Part shown: piece by piece, positions 1-6,034 of the stretch
How positions within the stretch are numbered: position 1 is the first letter of the stretch
Layout: each line of letters begins with the position of its first letter
NCBI GenBank assembly: GCA_011065065.1
Contig: JAAKFL010000051.1
Location: 1-10,507, forward strand
Direction of reading: 5' to 3'
DNA length: 10,507 nt
Source of the DNA: Chlamydiota bacterium
GTDB lineage: Bacteria; Chlamydiota; Chlamydiia; Chlamydiales; SLFE01
The notes under the pieces: model-generated
The model's input: only the letters and a program-made list of their open reading frames with translations
Database searches by the model: none
What the model was told of the DNA's origin: nothing
Position numbers and translations under genes: made by a program

Positions 1-1
1 C

Positions 2-76
2 GGACTCGGACACGATTTGCTTAAGTTGACGACATTGAGCGGAGCGGAGGCCTGGAACCATTCAAACATGATATAA
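2..76 (+). CDS. Possible 3' end of a gene entering from the left (partial, uncertain)
   Basis: Reading from base 2, 24 codons stay open and end at TAA (74-76), giving a C-terminus ending in AEAWNHSNMI. The other two + frames close within 30 bases. The stop overlaps the first bases of a strong hairpin (75-128), as expected for a gene end followed by a terminator. The peptide is too short to identify. The minus strand is also open here from an ATG at 70-68 to the window edge (MFEWFQASAPLNVV...), but it has no Shine-Dalgarno. I prefer the + reading only because of the hairpin. Confidence 0.3.
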   Translation, partial: GLGHDLLKLTTLSGAEAWNHSNMI

Positions 77-130
77 AGCCCTGAAAGGGTGGCATATGCC
101 GCGGTCAGTGTCACCCTTTCAGGGCTTTTT
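75..130 (+). terminator. Strong 17-bp hairpin followed by T-run; Rho-independent-type terminator
   Basis: Bases 75-91 and 112-128 are perfect reverse complements (17 bp, core GCCCTGAAAGGGTG), separated by a 20-base loop. The right arm runs into a T tract (126-131). The loop contains the small palindrome GGCATATGCC with base 91 (91-100). This has the shape of an intrinsic terminator. It is also the first module of the composite hairpin repeat described separately, so it may be a dispersed repeat that acts as a terminator. It would end transcription arriving from the left before the efflux operon. Confidence 0.6.
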
Positions 131-216
131 TCTTTTGATTCGTTTTCCCAGCCCTCCGCTTCGCTACAGACTGGGCTGACAAATGTCGGGCTTCCAGCCC
201 TGCTGAGTTTACTCAG
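75..216. repeat. Composite REP-like element made of four successive hairpins
   Basis: Four inverted repeats follow one another: 75-91/112-128 (17 bp), 149-154/173-178 (CAGCCC/GGGCTG), 188-192/196-200 (GGGCT-TCC-AGCCC) and 203-208/211-216 (CTGAGT-TT-ACTCAG). The GCCCTGAAAGGG and GGGCTTNCAGCCC modules resemble REP-like intergenic repeats I recall from PVC and Bacteroidetes genomes. That resemblance is from memory, not a search. No coding frame of note crosses it. Confidence 0.5.
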
Positions 217-239
217 AAGTGCTGGAACTGAATGTCACT

Positions 240-275
240 CATCCTGTATATCTTAAATATCCTGCCTATCCTGTA
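240..275. repeat. Degenerate 9-bp tandem repeat, four units
   Basis: Four consecutive 9-mers are visible: CATCCTGTA (240-248), TATCTTAAA (249-257), TATCCTGCC (258-266) and TATCCTGTA (267-275). The consensus is TATCCTGTA. The repeat lies 62 bases upstream of the chosen tolC start, so it probably falls in the promoter or leader region of the efflux operon. I could not pick a convincing -35/-10 pair in 217-337. Confidence 0.6.
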
Positions 276-337
276 AAATTTTCCAAGGATTGCGGAAATC
301 CCCATCCTATGCTAGCGTCAGCTTTGGGTGGGTCTCC

Positions 338-1780
338 ATGAAAATCGTCTCTATCATCACAGCTATTCTTTTCCCAATTTCAGCTTACGCTGGAAACTGC
401 TGCCTCCATTCCCTGACGCTCGAAAGCGCCGAACGAATCGCCCTCGAAAACAATAACGATATCAAAACTCTCCAGCAACTAGTCGCTAAGGCTCAACAAG
501 GACGCCTCGAAGCGGTTTCGAAATGGTTCCCAGAAGTGGTCTTGATCAGCTCGGGCTATAAAACAGAAAAGATTCAAACATTTACGGGAACTCATAGCGC
601 TTTCTTAAGCCAATTCAATGTGACCCAAGCTCTTTTGTCCACAGAAAGATACTTCAATCTTCGCATTTCATCCCTTGTAGTTAAACAACTTAGACTTCTG
701 TTAGATGCGATCATCATCGATGTGATGTATGATATCCGACAGGCTTACTACAGGGTGATCCTCGATTACCAAGATATCGCCACCGCCAAAACCAATATAG
801 ACCTGTTTATGGACCTGGCTGAAAAGGAACAGACCAAATACAAAATCGGCACTTCTATCCTTCTGAACGTCAATCAAAGTACCGTCAGAATTGCCAATGC
901 CACAAAGGCTTACTACCAAGCGATCAAAGAATTGAAGGTAGATCTTGACTATCTGACGCAGGTTTTGGGGTATGATCCTGGGACGTTGGATCTCGAGTTG
1001 GCTGAAAGAACGATTCCAATCATGAATATTCCCGAGATTGCATCAAAGGTGAACCGAATCGACGAAGTTTTCAGGGATCGATTTCAAAATGGATTCATTT
1101 TCAAAGAGGGATATCCCTATACGCAGGAAAAATTGATGCGCAGTGTCTTCACAGCTCAAGAGATAGCCTGCTGGGAAAATACTGCTCTCACTTTCCGCCC
1201 GACTCTTCGTTCAAAGGCAACTGATGTCAAAATTGCTGCTGAGTTTGTCGGGAGCAAATGGGGAGAATTTTTACCGGAAGTGAATTTGGAAATGAATTAC
1301 GGAGGCTACCCGACAAATATGTTGGACAATCCTTCATCCAATTTTCTCAACCAGAAGTTTGACTGGGCCGTGGGATATCGAGTGAATTGGCTATTGTGGG
1401 ATAGTTTGGGACGCGATCACCGCATCAAACAAGCGATGCACGAGAAGTGTGCCAAGCAATTTGAGTATATGAAAGGAGTTCAAATGGCTTATGCCGATGT
1501 CAGACGTCAGATGTTCGATATCGAGGAATCCATTGCCAATTTCGTGACCGCCAAATCAAATGTGAAGCTGGCAGAACAAACTCTGGAACTCGCTCAAAGT
1601 TCTCTTGAAATCGGATACATCAACGTCTTTGATTACCAAATCATCATCGATAGTTTAATCCAGGCGATGAATACTCAAAATGAAGCACAATTTGATCTCA
1701 TTCGTGGTTATTATGGATTGATCCATGCATCCGGAGCTGATTTGATGTATACCCATAAAACTTCAAGATTTGATTTTTAG
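338..1780 (+). CDS. TolC-family outer-membrane efflux protein
   Basis: An outer-membrane channel that would dock to the fusion protein and MFS pump encoded downstream, allowing export across both membranes. The ATG at 338 is preferred over an upstream TTG at 290 because it begins a textbook signal peptide (MKIVSIITAILFPISAYA, cleavage after Ala18). Translation from the TTG would bury this signal. The mature part has the two tandem OEP repeats of the family. The first starts near residue 25 (LTLESAERIALENNNDI) and reaches FPEVVLISSGY. The second has FLPEVNLEMNYGG (about 311-323) and the helical signature WLLWDSLGRDHRIKQA (about 351-366). At 480 aa the length is normal for TolC-like proteins. 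The last ten codons (YTHKTSRFDF) and the TAG lie inside the left arm of a long quasi-palindrome. No clear Shine-Dalgarno is present, only a G-rich stretch. The family call is firm; the substrate is unknown. Confidence 0.88.
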   Translation: MKIVSIITAILFPISAYAGNCCLHSLTLESAERIALENNNDIKTLQQLVAKAQQGRLEAVSKWFPEVVLISSGYKTEKIQTFTGTHSAFLSQFNVTQALLSTERYFNLRISSLVVKQLRLLLDAIIIDVMYDIRQAYYRVILDYQDIATAKTNIDLFMDLAEKEQTKYKIGTSILLNVNQSTVRIANATKAYYQAIKELKVDLDYLTQVLGYDPGTLDLELAERTIPIMNIPEIASKVNRIDEVFRDRFQNGFIFKEGYPYTQEKLMRSVFTAQEIACWENTALTFRPTLRSKATDVKIAAEFVGSKWGEFLPEVNLEMNYGGYPTNMLDNPSSNFLNQKFDWAVGYRVNWLLWDSLGRDHRIKQAMHEKCAKQFEYMKGVQMAYADVRRQMFDIEESIANFVTAKSNVKLAEQTLELAQSSLEIGYINVFDYQIIIDSLIQAMNTQNEAQFDLIRGYYGLIHASGADLMYTHKTSRFDF

Positions 1781-1910
1781 CAAAGAGAAAGCTCCCGCGA
1801 TTAGACGATTGTAAGTCCCCTAATATTAATAATATAAGGGGACTTACAATCGTCTAATCCCGGGGCTTTCTCAAAGCCAAAATTTCAAATCTTGAAGTTT
1901 TATGGGTATA
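1748..1910. repeat. 163-bp quasi-palindrome spanning the tolC 3' end and the intergenic gap
   Basis: The two arms share one centre at base 1829. The outer arms 1748-1773 and 1885-1910 are perfect 26-bp reverse complements, as are the inner arms 1799-1821 and 1837-1859 (23 bp). The 15-base loop is AATATTAATAATATA. The 25-base segments between them (1774-1798 and 1860-1884) match only partly, mainly through GAGAAAGC (1785-1792) and GCTTTCTC (1865-1872), one base out of register. The left outer arm is tolC coding sequence. In RNA this would be a very stable stem between tolC and the fusion-protein gene. It lacks a T-run, so attenuation or mRNA protection is as likely as termination. Confidence 0.85.
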
Positions 1911-1926
1911 TGACTATAGGTAAATA

Positions 1927-2856
1927 ATGGAAGAAAAAGAAAGATCGTCATACACCATTCCTTTTCTGATTACTCTAGCCTCTGCTGTAGGTCTGGTGGT
2001 CATGATTTTTGGCCTTTTCTGGGCATTTTCATGGCGTCACTATGTCTGGACAAATGATGCCAATATCGAAGCTTATGGAACCGATTTGAGTGCCAATGTG
2101 ACAGAAAAAGTGATCGGAGTATTTGCAGATGAGGGAGATTCAGTCGAAAAAGGACAACTGATTGTTCAATTAGAAAACAATGTCCCACTCGCGAAAAAGG
2201 CCGAGATTGAAGCGATGATTATTAGTCTTGAACAAGAAATCTTAGTCAAGCAGGCTTATCTAGAAAAAGTGCGGAATGATTATATTCGGGCAGAAGAAGG
2301 GATTCAAGATGCGGTGATTTCTGAGCAGGATTTCGATCACAAGCAAAAAGATTTTGAAATGGCCACTGCCGAGCTTAAATTAGCCATCGCCAACCTTGGA
2401 ACAGCTCAAAAGCAGCTCGAAGTGATCGAGGCCCAGTTGACCCATTATGCCGTCCATGCTCCTCAAAACGGCACCATTGCTAAAAGGTGGATTTGGTATG
2501 GAGATGTGACTTCACCTGGACAAAGTATGTTCACGATGTATGACCTCGAAGACGTTTGGGTCATTGCACGTTTAGAAGAAGAAAAAATTGAATATGTGCG
2601 GCTGGGTTCTGAAGTGGAAATCACAATTGACGCTTATCCGGGATATACTTTCACCGGAGAAGTTTTTGCGATAAAAGGAGCCGCTGCATCACAGTTCTCC
2701 CTTGTTCCACAAAACAACGCCACGGGAAATTACACAAAAGTGGCCCAACGCGTTCCAATAAAAATCAGTGTCAAAAAACCCAATAATTTTCCTGAAGACA
2801 AACCCCTTTATCTCTTCCCAGGCATGTCGGTAGAAGTATGGATCAAAAAATCCTAA
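1927..2856 (+). CDS. HlyD/EmrA-like periplasmic membrane-fusion protein
   Basis: A periplasmic adaptor that bridges the inner-membrane MFS transporter and the TolC channel. It has a short cytoplasmic N-terminus, one membrane anchor (about 13-35) and the EmrA-type segment TNDANIEAYGTDLSANV (42-58). The first lipoyl-like half follows (GVFADEGDSVEKGQLIVQLENN, 64-85), then an alpha-helical hairpin (about 86-172, Glu/Lys-rich coiled coil). The second lipoyl-like half is VHAPQNGTIAKRWIWYGDVTSPGQ (176-199), and the beta-barrel region runs to the C-terminus. At 309 aa it is somewhat shorter than E. coli EmrA, mainly in the hairpin. An AGG at 1918-1920 gives a weak Shine-Dalgarno 6 bases before the ATG. 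The 3' end overlaps the MFS gene by 19 bp, so the two are translationally coupled. The family is clear; drug, fatty-acid or other substrates cannot be told apart. Confidence 0.9.
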   Translation: MEEKERSSYTIPFLITLASAVGLVVMIFGLFWAFSWRHYVWTNDANIEAYGTDLSANVTEKVIGVFADEGDSVEKGQLIVQLENNVPLAKKAEIEAMIISLEQEILVKQAYLEKVRNDYIRAEEGIQDAVISEQDFDHKQKDFEMATAELKLAIANLGTAQKQLEVIEAQLTHYAVHAPQNGTIAKRWIWYGDVTSPGQSMFTMYDLEDVWVIARLEEEKIEYVRLGSEVEITIDAYPGYTFTGEVFAIKGAAASQFSLVPQNNATGNYTKVAQRVPIKISVKKPNNFPEDKPLYLFPGMSVEVWIKKS

Positions 2857-4463
2857 ACTGGAATACACCCTACCTATACCGGCCAGACCATCCCCTCTGG
2901 AAGTTCATCATTGTACTCAATGTGACCTACGGAGGCATGCTTGTTCTGATGGATCTTCTGGCATCCGTAATGGTAATATCGCAGATACAAGGTGCCATGG
3001 CGGTCGATTATGATAAAATCATCTGGACAGCACGTGGTGTTCTGTTCGTCCTTGCGATCACTCCCCTTTTCGGACTCCGATTAGCCCGACATTTTGGGTA
3101 CAAAAAAATCTTCCTAATAGGGTCATTGATATTTTTAACAGGATCTATTTTCACGGCGCTTTCGAGTAATTTTTATGAACTGTTACCAAGTCGTCTCTTC
3201 ACTGCGGTGGGTGGAGGCCTCATGTCATCTCTAGGATTGCCGATTATCAACCACACAATTCAAGAAGTGGAAAACCGTCGCCCTATTGTCACAGCCTATT
3301 CTTCTGTTTCTTTTGGGCTTGGGATTGCTTTAGGGATGATTATGGGAGGCTATTTTGGGCAACTCGGCACATGGAAAATGGTTTTTCTTTCCAATCTCAC
3401 TCTGGTTCCTCCATTAATGTTGATCACGATTTTATTTCATCCCGAGACTCCCCGCAAAAAACAGCCTCCATACGATATTCTCAGTCTCGTTAGCATCACA
3501 GTATTTCTATTAAGTTTATTATTTATCGTCACTCAAGTGAAAGCGGAATGGAATACATTGGCATGGCGATCCACATTTATCATTTCCTGCGCATTAACCT
3601 CTGTCTTTAGCCTCATTGTCTTTTTGTGGAACAGCTTGACCCACCCCACTCCTCTCTTTAATCTTAGTTTATTTCTCCATCGCCAATTTTTCCTGGGATG
3701 CCTATGCATGTTAGTCGTTGGCTTTATGGTCTTCGGAGTCACCTTAGCAACATTAGGGATATTACAGAATATTTACAATTACGAATGGATTCGGCTAGGA
3801 TGGTTTATGAGTCTTGTGGGGTTTACCTATTTTGCGGTCGGAGCCATCCCCAGCCTCACTATCCGATGGATCAATCCAAGAGTGTTCATTTACATTGGAC
3901 TGGGGCTGATCGCCGCCAGCTGTTTTTTATCCCAGTCTATCACCATACAGAGTGACAAGTATGAAATTGGAGCCATTGTGTTTTTGAGGTCTTCGGGAAT
4001 TGCCTTATCTCTTGGTCCCATTGCTGTGTTATCGCTTTCTGTTTTCGAAGGAGACGCTTATGCAAAAGGATCGTCACTAATTAATTTTATTCGGATGTTG
4101 GGCGGAGTCTTCGGAAGCGCGCTGATTCAGTTGATTTCGGCATATCGAATGCCGTTTCATAGCTTGCGTTTTGGGGAAATGGTGAATGTTGAGTCAGCGA
4201 GATACCAGCAGTATTTTGCGGAACTATTTACGACGATTACGGAGAAAGGATCCAATCCTGAGTTAGGAGTCCATCAAACCCGTGAACTGATTATCGAGTG
4301 GATTACGAGTCAGGCAGAAATCGCTGCGATTTTGGATGCCGAGTATGTTTTGGGATGGGTTGTGATAGGAGTTATGGTCATTTTTGCGACGGCGATGGTG
4401 TTTCGGTTTTGGGGGAAATTCATTGTACGATTCTTTGTTCCAAGGCGGATGAGGAAAATTTAA
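2838..4463 (+). CDS. MFS transporter, DHA2/EmrB-like, 14 transmembrane helices
   Basis: The inner-membrane proton-driven component of the tripartite pump. About 14 hydrophobic segments can be counted over 541 aa, the usual size and topology of the DHA2 (EmrB/QacA) family. A motif A-like loop follows helix 2 (GLRLARHFGYKK, 79-90), and helix 4 carries the conserved Arg119 followed by a Gly-rich run (SRLFTAVGGGLM). Motif C in helix 5 reads GIALGMIMGG (162-171). The antiporter consensus is GxxxGPxxGG, so the usual proline is methionine here (Met167). A soluble loop before helix 14 (about 440-500) matches the periplasmic loop of EmrB-type proteins. The start overlaps the fusion-protein gene by 19 bp. 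The TAA stop (4461-4463) is also the first three bases of the downstream inverted repeat. Function as an exporter is inferred from family and operon; the substrate is unknown. Confidence 0.9.
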   Translation: MDQKILNWNTPYLYRPDHPLWKFIIVLNVTYGGMLVLMDLLASVMVISQIQGAMAVDYDKIIWTARGVLFVLAITPLFGLRLARHFGYKKIFLIGSLIFLTGSIFTALSSNFYELLPSRLFTAVGGGLMSSLGLPIINHTIQEVENRRPIVTAYSSVSFGLGIALGMIMGGYFGQLGTWKMVFLSNLTLVPPLMLITILFHPETPRKKQPPYDILSLVSITVFLLSLLFIVTQVKAEWNTLAWRSTFIISCALTSVFSLIVFLWNSLTHPTPLFNLSLFLHRQFFLGCLCMLVVGFMVFGVTLATLGILQNIYNYEWIRLGWFMSLVGFTYFAVGAIPSLTIRWINPRVFIYIGLGLIAASCFLSQSITIQSDKYEIGAIVFLRSSGIALSLGPIAVLSLSVFEGDAYAKGSSLINFIRMLGGVFGSALIQLISAYRMPFHSLRFGEMVNVESARYQQYFAELFTTITEKGSNPELGVHQTRELIIEWITSQAEIAAILDAEYVLGWVVIGVMVIFATAMVFRFWGKFIVRFFVPRRMRKI

Positions 4464-4697
4464 CGCAAAGAAGCAAAGGCACAAAGACGCAAAGATTGGT
4501 TAACCTGACTTTGGACCGCAGGTCCATGCGCTTTTTAGACGCAGATGGCGCAGATGATCGCAGATTTTTTTACTTTATAAAGTAAAAAAATCTGCGATCA
4601 TCTGCGCCATCTGCGTCTAAAAGTTCGAGATCACTTCGTGATCAATATCACCGAAGCACCAATCTTTGCGCCTTCGTGTCTTTGCTTCTTTGCGTTA
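4461..4697. repeat. Nested composite inverted repeat between convergent genes
   Basis: The outer arms 4461-4500 and 4658-4697 are 40-bp reverse complements with three mismatches. They are built from 8-bp units of the type ACGCAAAG (4463-4470, 4471-4478, 4479-4486, 4487-4494). Inside is a perfect 90-bp palindrome, 4533-4622. Each spacer between outer and inner arms holds its own small, unrelated hairpin: TGGACC-GCA-GGTCCA (4512-4526) on the left and GATCAC-TTC-GTGATC (4629-4643) on the right. The element starts at the MFS stop codon and ends 3 bp before the stop of the convergent gene (4701-4703). It could act as a bidirectional terminator, although the T/A runs are internal to the stem. Confidence 0.9.
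4533..4622. repeat. Perfect 90-bp palindrome with 9-bp periodic arms and no loop
   Basis: The arms 4533-4577 and 4578-4622 are exact reverse complements over 45 bp, centred on TACTTTATAAAGTA (4571-4584). The left arm contains three 9-bp units: CGCAGATGG (4540-4548), CGCAGATGA (4549-4557) and TCGCAGATT (4558-4566), followed by a 7-base T run. The right arm repeats these in reverse. A perfect palindrome of this length is prone to deletion in most bacteria, so its persistence is notable. Confidence 0.9.
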
Positions 4698-4700
4698 AAA

Positions 4701-5654
4701 TTATTCTCCACTATGCACAATATCATCGACTCTTCTCATCCCCTGCAAAAGCGCGCCTCGTAACTTCTCGCTCTTCTCAAAATCATCAATAATCCTCCAA
4801 AAGGCCTCCAAATACTTTTCCTTCAAAACCTCCCTCTCAACATCTTCTCCATGAACTTTACTAATCAACAATGTCAAACACTCACGAAAATACAACAGAT
4901 TATTTGATTCTAAAAGATATATATCAATTATTTCATAAAGATACTGAGCAACAACCTTGCGATGCTTATGGATCTGTTTTCCTCCCTCTGTCTTATCCAC
5001 TGCAATTTCTAAAAATCGATTGATGTTCATTAATATCAGAGATTTCACTCTTTTGGGAGCTCTGTGGTAATTCATAAAGGCTAAATCAATAAGCGGCTTC
5101 AATATGGAACTTGTCATCATTCGATGCAACCGAAGAAATGAAACTACAAAGTAGTGGGACATGGGATTCTCAATGTCGTCATGATCTAGACAATGACTTC
5201 CTCGAGCTTCCTCAAGTTCGTCAATAAACCAATCCATGATCTGACTCCAAATCGTCTTTCGGTCTTTTTCCGATAGTCGTTTTTTTACCGCCAAAAATAT
5301 GTGATCAAGCAAATTTTCATCCTGAGACAAGTAAGCTTTTCCAATTTGCTTGACTTCATGATGACGATCTTCGGTTCGATACTGATTTAAAAAGTTTGTC
5401 GGGACTTCCGCAAGATTCTGAAAAAACGGAACATTCTGAACTGCTATTTCCAAATGGCGACAGGACTCTTTGATACGATCATCATGCTTATCATCCTCAA
5501 TGAGCGTCTCATAAAAAATAGGTAGAGTGGGAACTAATACAGACATGGGATTTTTCAAAATTTGCTGGGCAATCTGATCAAATCGATCTTCTTTTTCCCC
5601 TTCAGGAAATATTGTCCTTGCAGAACTTGCTATTGGTGGAAAATTTACTTCCAT
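4701..5654 (-). CDS. Hypothetical protein, acidic/basic helical, 317 aa
   Basis: I do not recognise this protein. The start is well supported: the ATG (5654-5652) is preceded by GGAGGA (5665-5660) at a 6-base spacing, the best Shine-Dalgarno in the window. It has no signal peptide and no membrane segment, so it is probably cytoplasmic. The sequence is rich in Leu, Ile, Glu, Lys, Arg and Asp, with many predicted amphipathic helices (for example about 110-150, 165-220 and 230-265) and few Gly or Pro, suggesting an all-alpha fold. A His/Asp-rich stretch, SHCLDHDD (153-160), could bind metal, but this is weak. It is a lone minus-strand gene, convergent with the efflux operon, and shares no operon. 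It could be a lineage-restricted protein. Upstream, a short inverted repeat (5694-5709) and a TAGAAT hexamer may form its control region. Confidence 0.75.
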   Translation of the reverse strand: MEVNFPPIASSARTIFPEGEKEDRFDQIAQQILKNPMSVLVPTLPIFYETLIEDDKHDDRIKESCRHLEIAVQNVPFFQNLAEVPTNFLNQYRTEDRHHEVKQIGKAYLSQDENLLDHIFLAVKKRLSEKDRKTIWSQIMDWFIDELEEARGSHCLDHDDIENPMSHYFVVSFLRLHRMMTSSILKPLIDLAFMNYHRAPKRVKSLILMNINRFLEIAVDKTEGGKQIHKHRKVVAQYLYEIIDIYLLESNNLLYFRECLTLLISKVHGEDVEREVLKEKYLEAFWRIIDDFEKSEKLRGALLQGMRRVDDIVHSGE

Positions 5655-5693
5655 GTGTATCCTCCGATCCTAGGTTTCACGCCATAAGACGCG

Positions 5694-5716
5694 TTGAACT
5701 GTTGTTCAAAATTCTA
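5694..5716 (-). promoter_or_regulatory. Possible -10 and adjacent operator-like inverted repeat for the 317-aa gene
   Basis: On the minus strand TAGAAT (5716-5711) resembles a -10 hexamer. Immediately downstream is TTGAAC-TGTT-GTTCAA (5694-5709), a perfect 6-bp inverted repeat placed where a repressor could cover the transcription start. No good -35 is visible at 17 bp, so this is tentative. The leader to the ATG would be about 50 nt. Confidence 0.25.
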
Positions 5717-5828
5717 CGAGTTTAGAACGCCAAAGGCCTTGTACGGTTATTTTCAATTTATTTTATTCCATCCATTCTGTAAATATAAAGATTATAAACC
5801 TTTCCGATACTTTTGATGTTTTTGAATC

Positions 5829-5915
5829 ATGAAACTGAGCAATAATACACAACTTTTATTGACCTTACTTATTCTCATCTCATTCACCACCTCTTCATGT
5901 CACCGCCAGAAGTGA
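5829..5915 (+). CDS. Small ORF, lipoprotein-signal-like peptide (28 aa), possibly the front of a broken gene
   Basis: ATG 5829 to TGA 5915 encodes a charged start (MKLSNNTQ), a hydrophobic core (LLLTLLILISF) and TTSSC, followed by HRQK and stop. This is the layout of a bacterial signal peptide with a lipobox-like cysteine at residue 24, although Thr at -3 is not ideal. On its own it would leave only four residues after the cysteine, which makes no sense as a mature lipoprotein. The frame one base earlier continues with a Cys-rich segment (5897-6016), so a single-base insertion or a frameshift is suspected. No Shine-Dalgarno is evident. Confidence 0.35.
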   Translation: MKLSNNTQLLLTLLILISFTTSSCHRQK

Positions 5916-6016
5916 CACAATATAATATTCACACCTGTCATTGTAGTTGCTGTGGTAAACATGTTAGAGCTGACATCCCCGATGAATGGCGAGGAAAGCA
6001 TTGCAATTGGAGATGA
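5897..6016 (+). CDS. Small Cys/His-rich ORF (39 aa), possibly the back half of the frameshifted small lipoprotein
   Basis: ATG 5897 to TGA 6016 encodes MSPPEVTQYNIHTCHCSCCG, then KHVRADIPDEWRGKHCNWR. It has five cysteines (C14, C16, C18, C19 and C36) and four histidines in 39 residues. The spacing, a cysteine cluster, then IPDEWRGK, then HC, recalls a small zinc ribbon with a PEEW-type linker. Metal binding is inference. It overlaps the preceding signal-peptide ORF by 19 bp in another frame, and there is no Shine-Dalgarno before this ATG. It therefore reads best as the downstream part of one disrupted gene of about 60 codons. The alternative is that the Cys richness is chance. Confidence 0.35.
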   Translation: MSPPEVTQYNIHTCHCSCCGKHVRADIPDEWRGKHCNWR

Positions 6017-6028
6017 AATCGTTATAAT
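6001..6028 (+). promoter_or_regulatory. Promoter-like pair directly before the NUDIX start codon
   Basis: TATAAT (6023-6028) is a perfect -10 hexamer. TTGCAA (6001-6006) matches four of six -35 positions at a 16-bp spacing. If T6028 is position -7, transcription starts at 6035, the A of the NUDIX ATG, so the mRNA would be leaderless. No Shine-Dalgarno lies within 15 bases of that ATG; the nearest GGAG is at 6009-6012. Confidence 0.4.
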
Positions 6029-6034
6029 AAACGC

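Larger units (their letters stand above)
5655..6034. other. 380-bp gap between divergent genes: control regions plus small candidate ORFs
   Basis: No conventional gene is present. Bases 5660-5665 are the Shine-Dalgarno of the minus-strand gene, and 5694-5709 is a short inverted repeat. Bases 5750-5800 are very A+T-rich, with TATAAT on the minus strand at 5796-5791, but I see no matching -35. Bases 5829-6016 contain two overlapping small reading frames, described separately, and 6001-6028 carries a promoter-like pair for the NUDIX gene. Confidence 0.6.

Noticed and set aside
290..337. Upstream TTG start extending the tolC product by 16 residues
   Set aside because: The ATG at 338 begins a clean signal peptide with an AYA cleavage site; the extension would bury it and reads into repeat-derived DNA.
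4298..4585. 95-codon + frame running from the MFS 3' end into the nested repeat
   Set aside because: Its second half is translated repeat and palindrome DNA, and the first half is an alternative frame of a clear membrane protein.
4533..4622. The perfect palindrome as a pure assembly or amplification chimera
   Set aside because: A chimera would mirror everything outward from the centre; here the match ends sharply at 4532/4623 and resumes with mismatched outer arms after different spacers. Read-level checking is still sensible.
4461..4697. CRISPR array
   Set aside because: The units are 8-9 bp, contiguous and inverted, with no 25-40 bp repeats separated by unique spacers and no cas genes.
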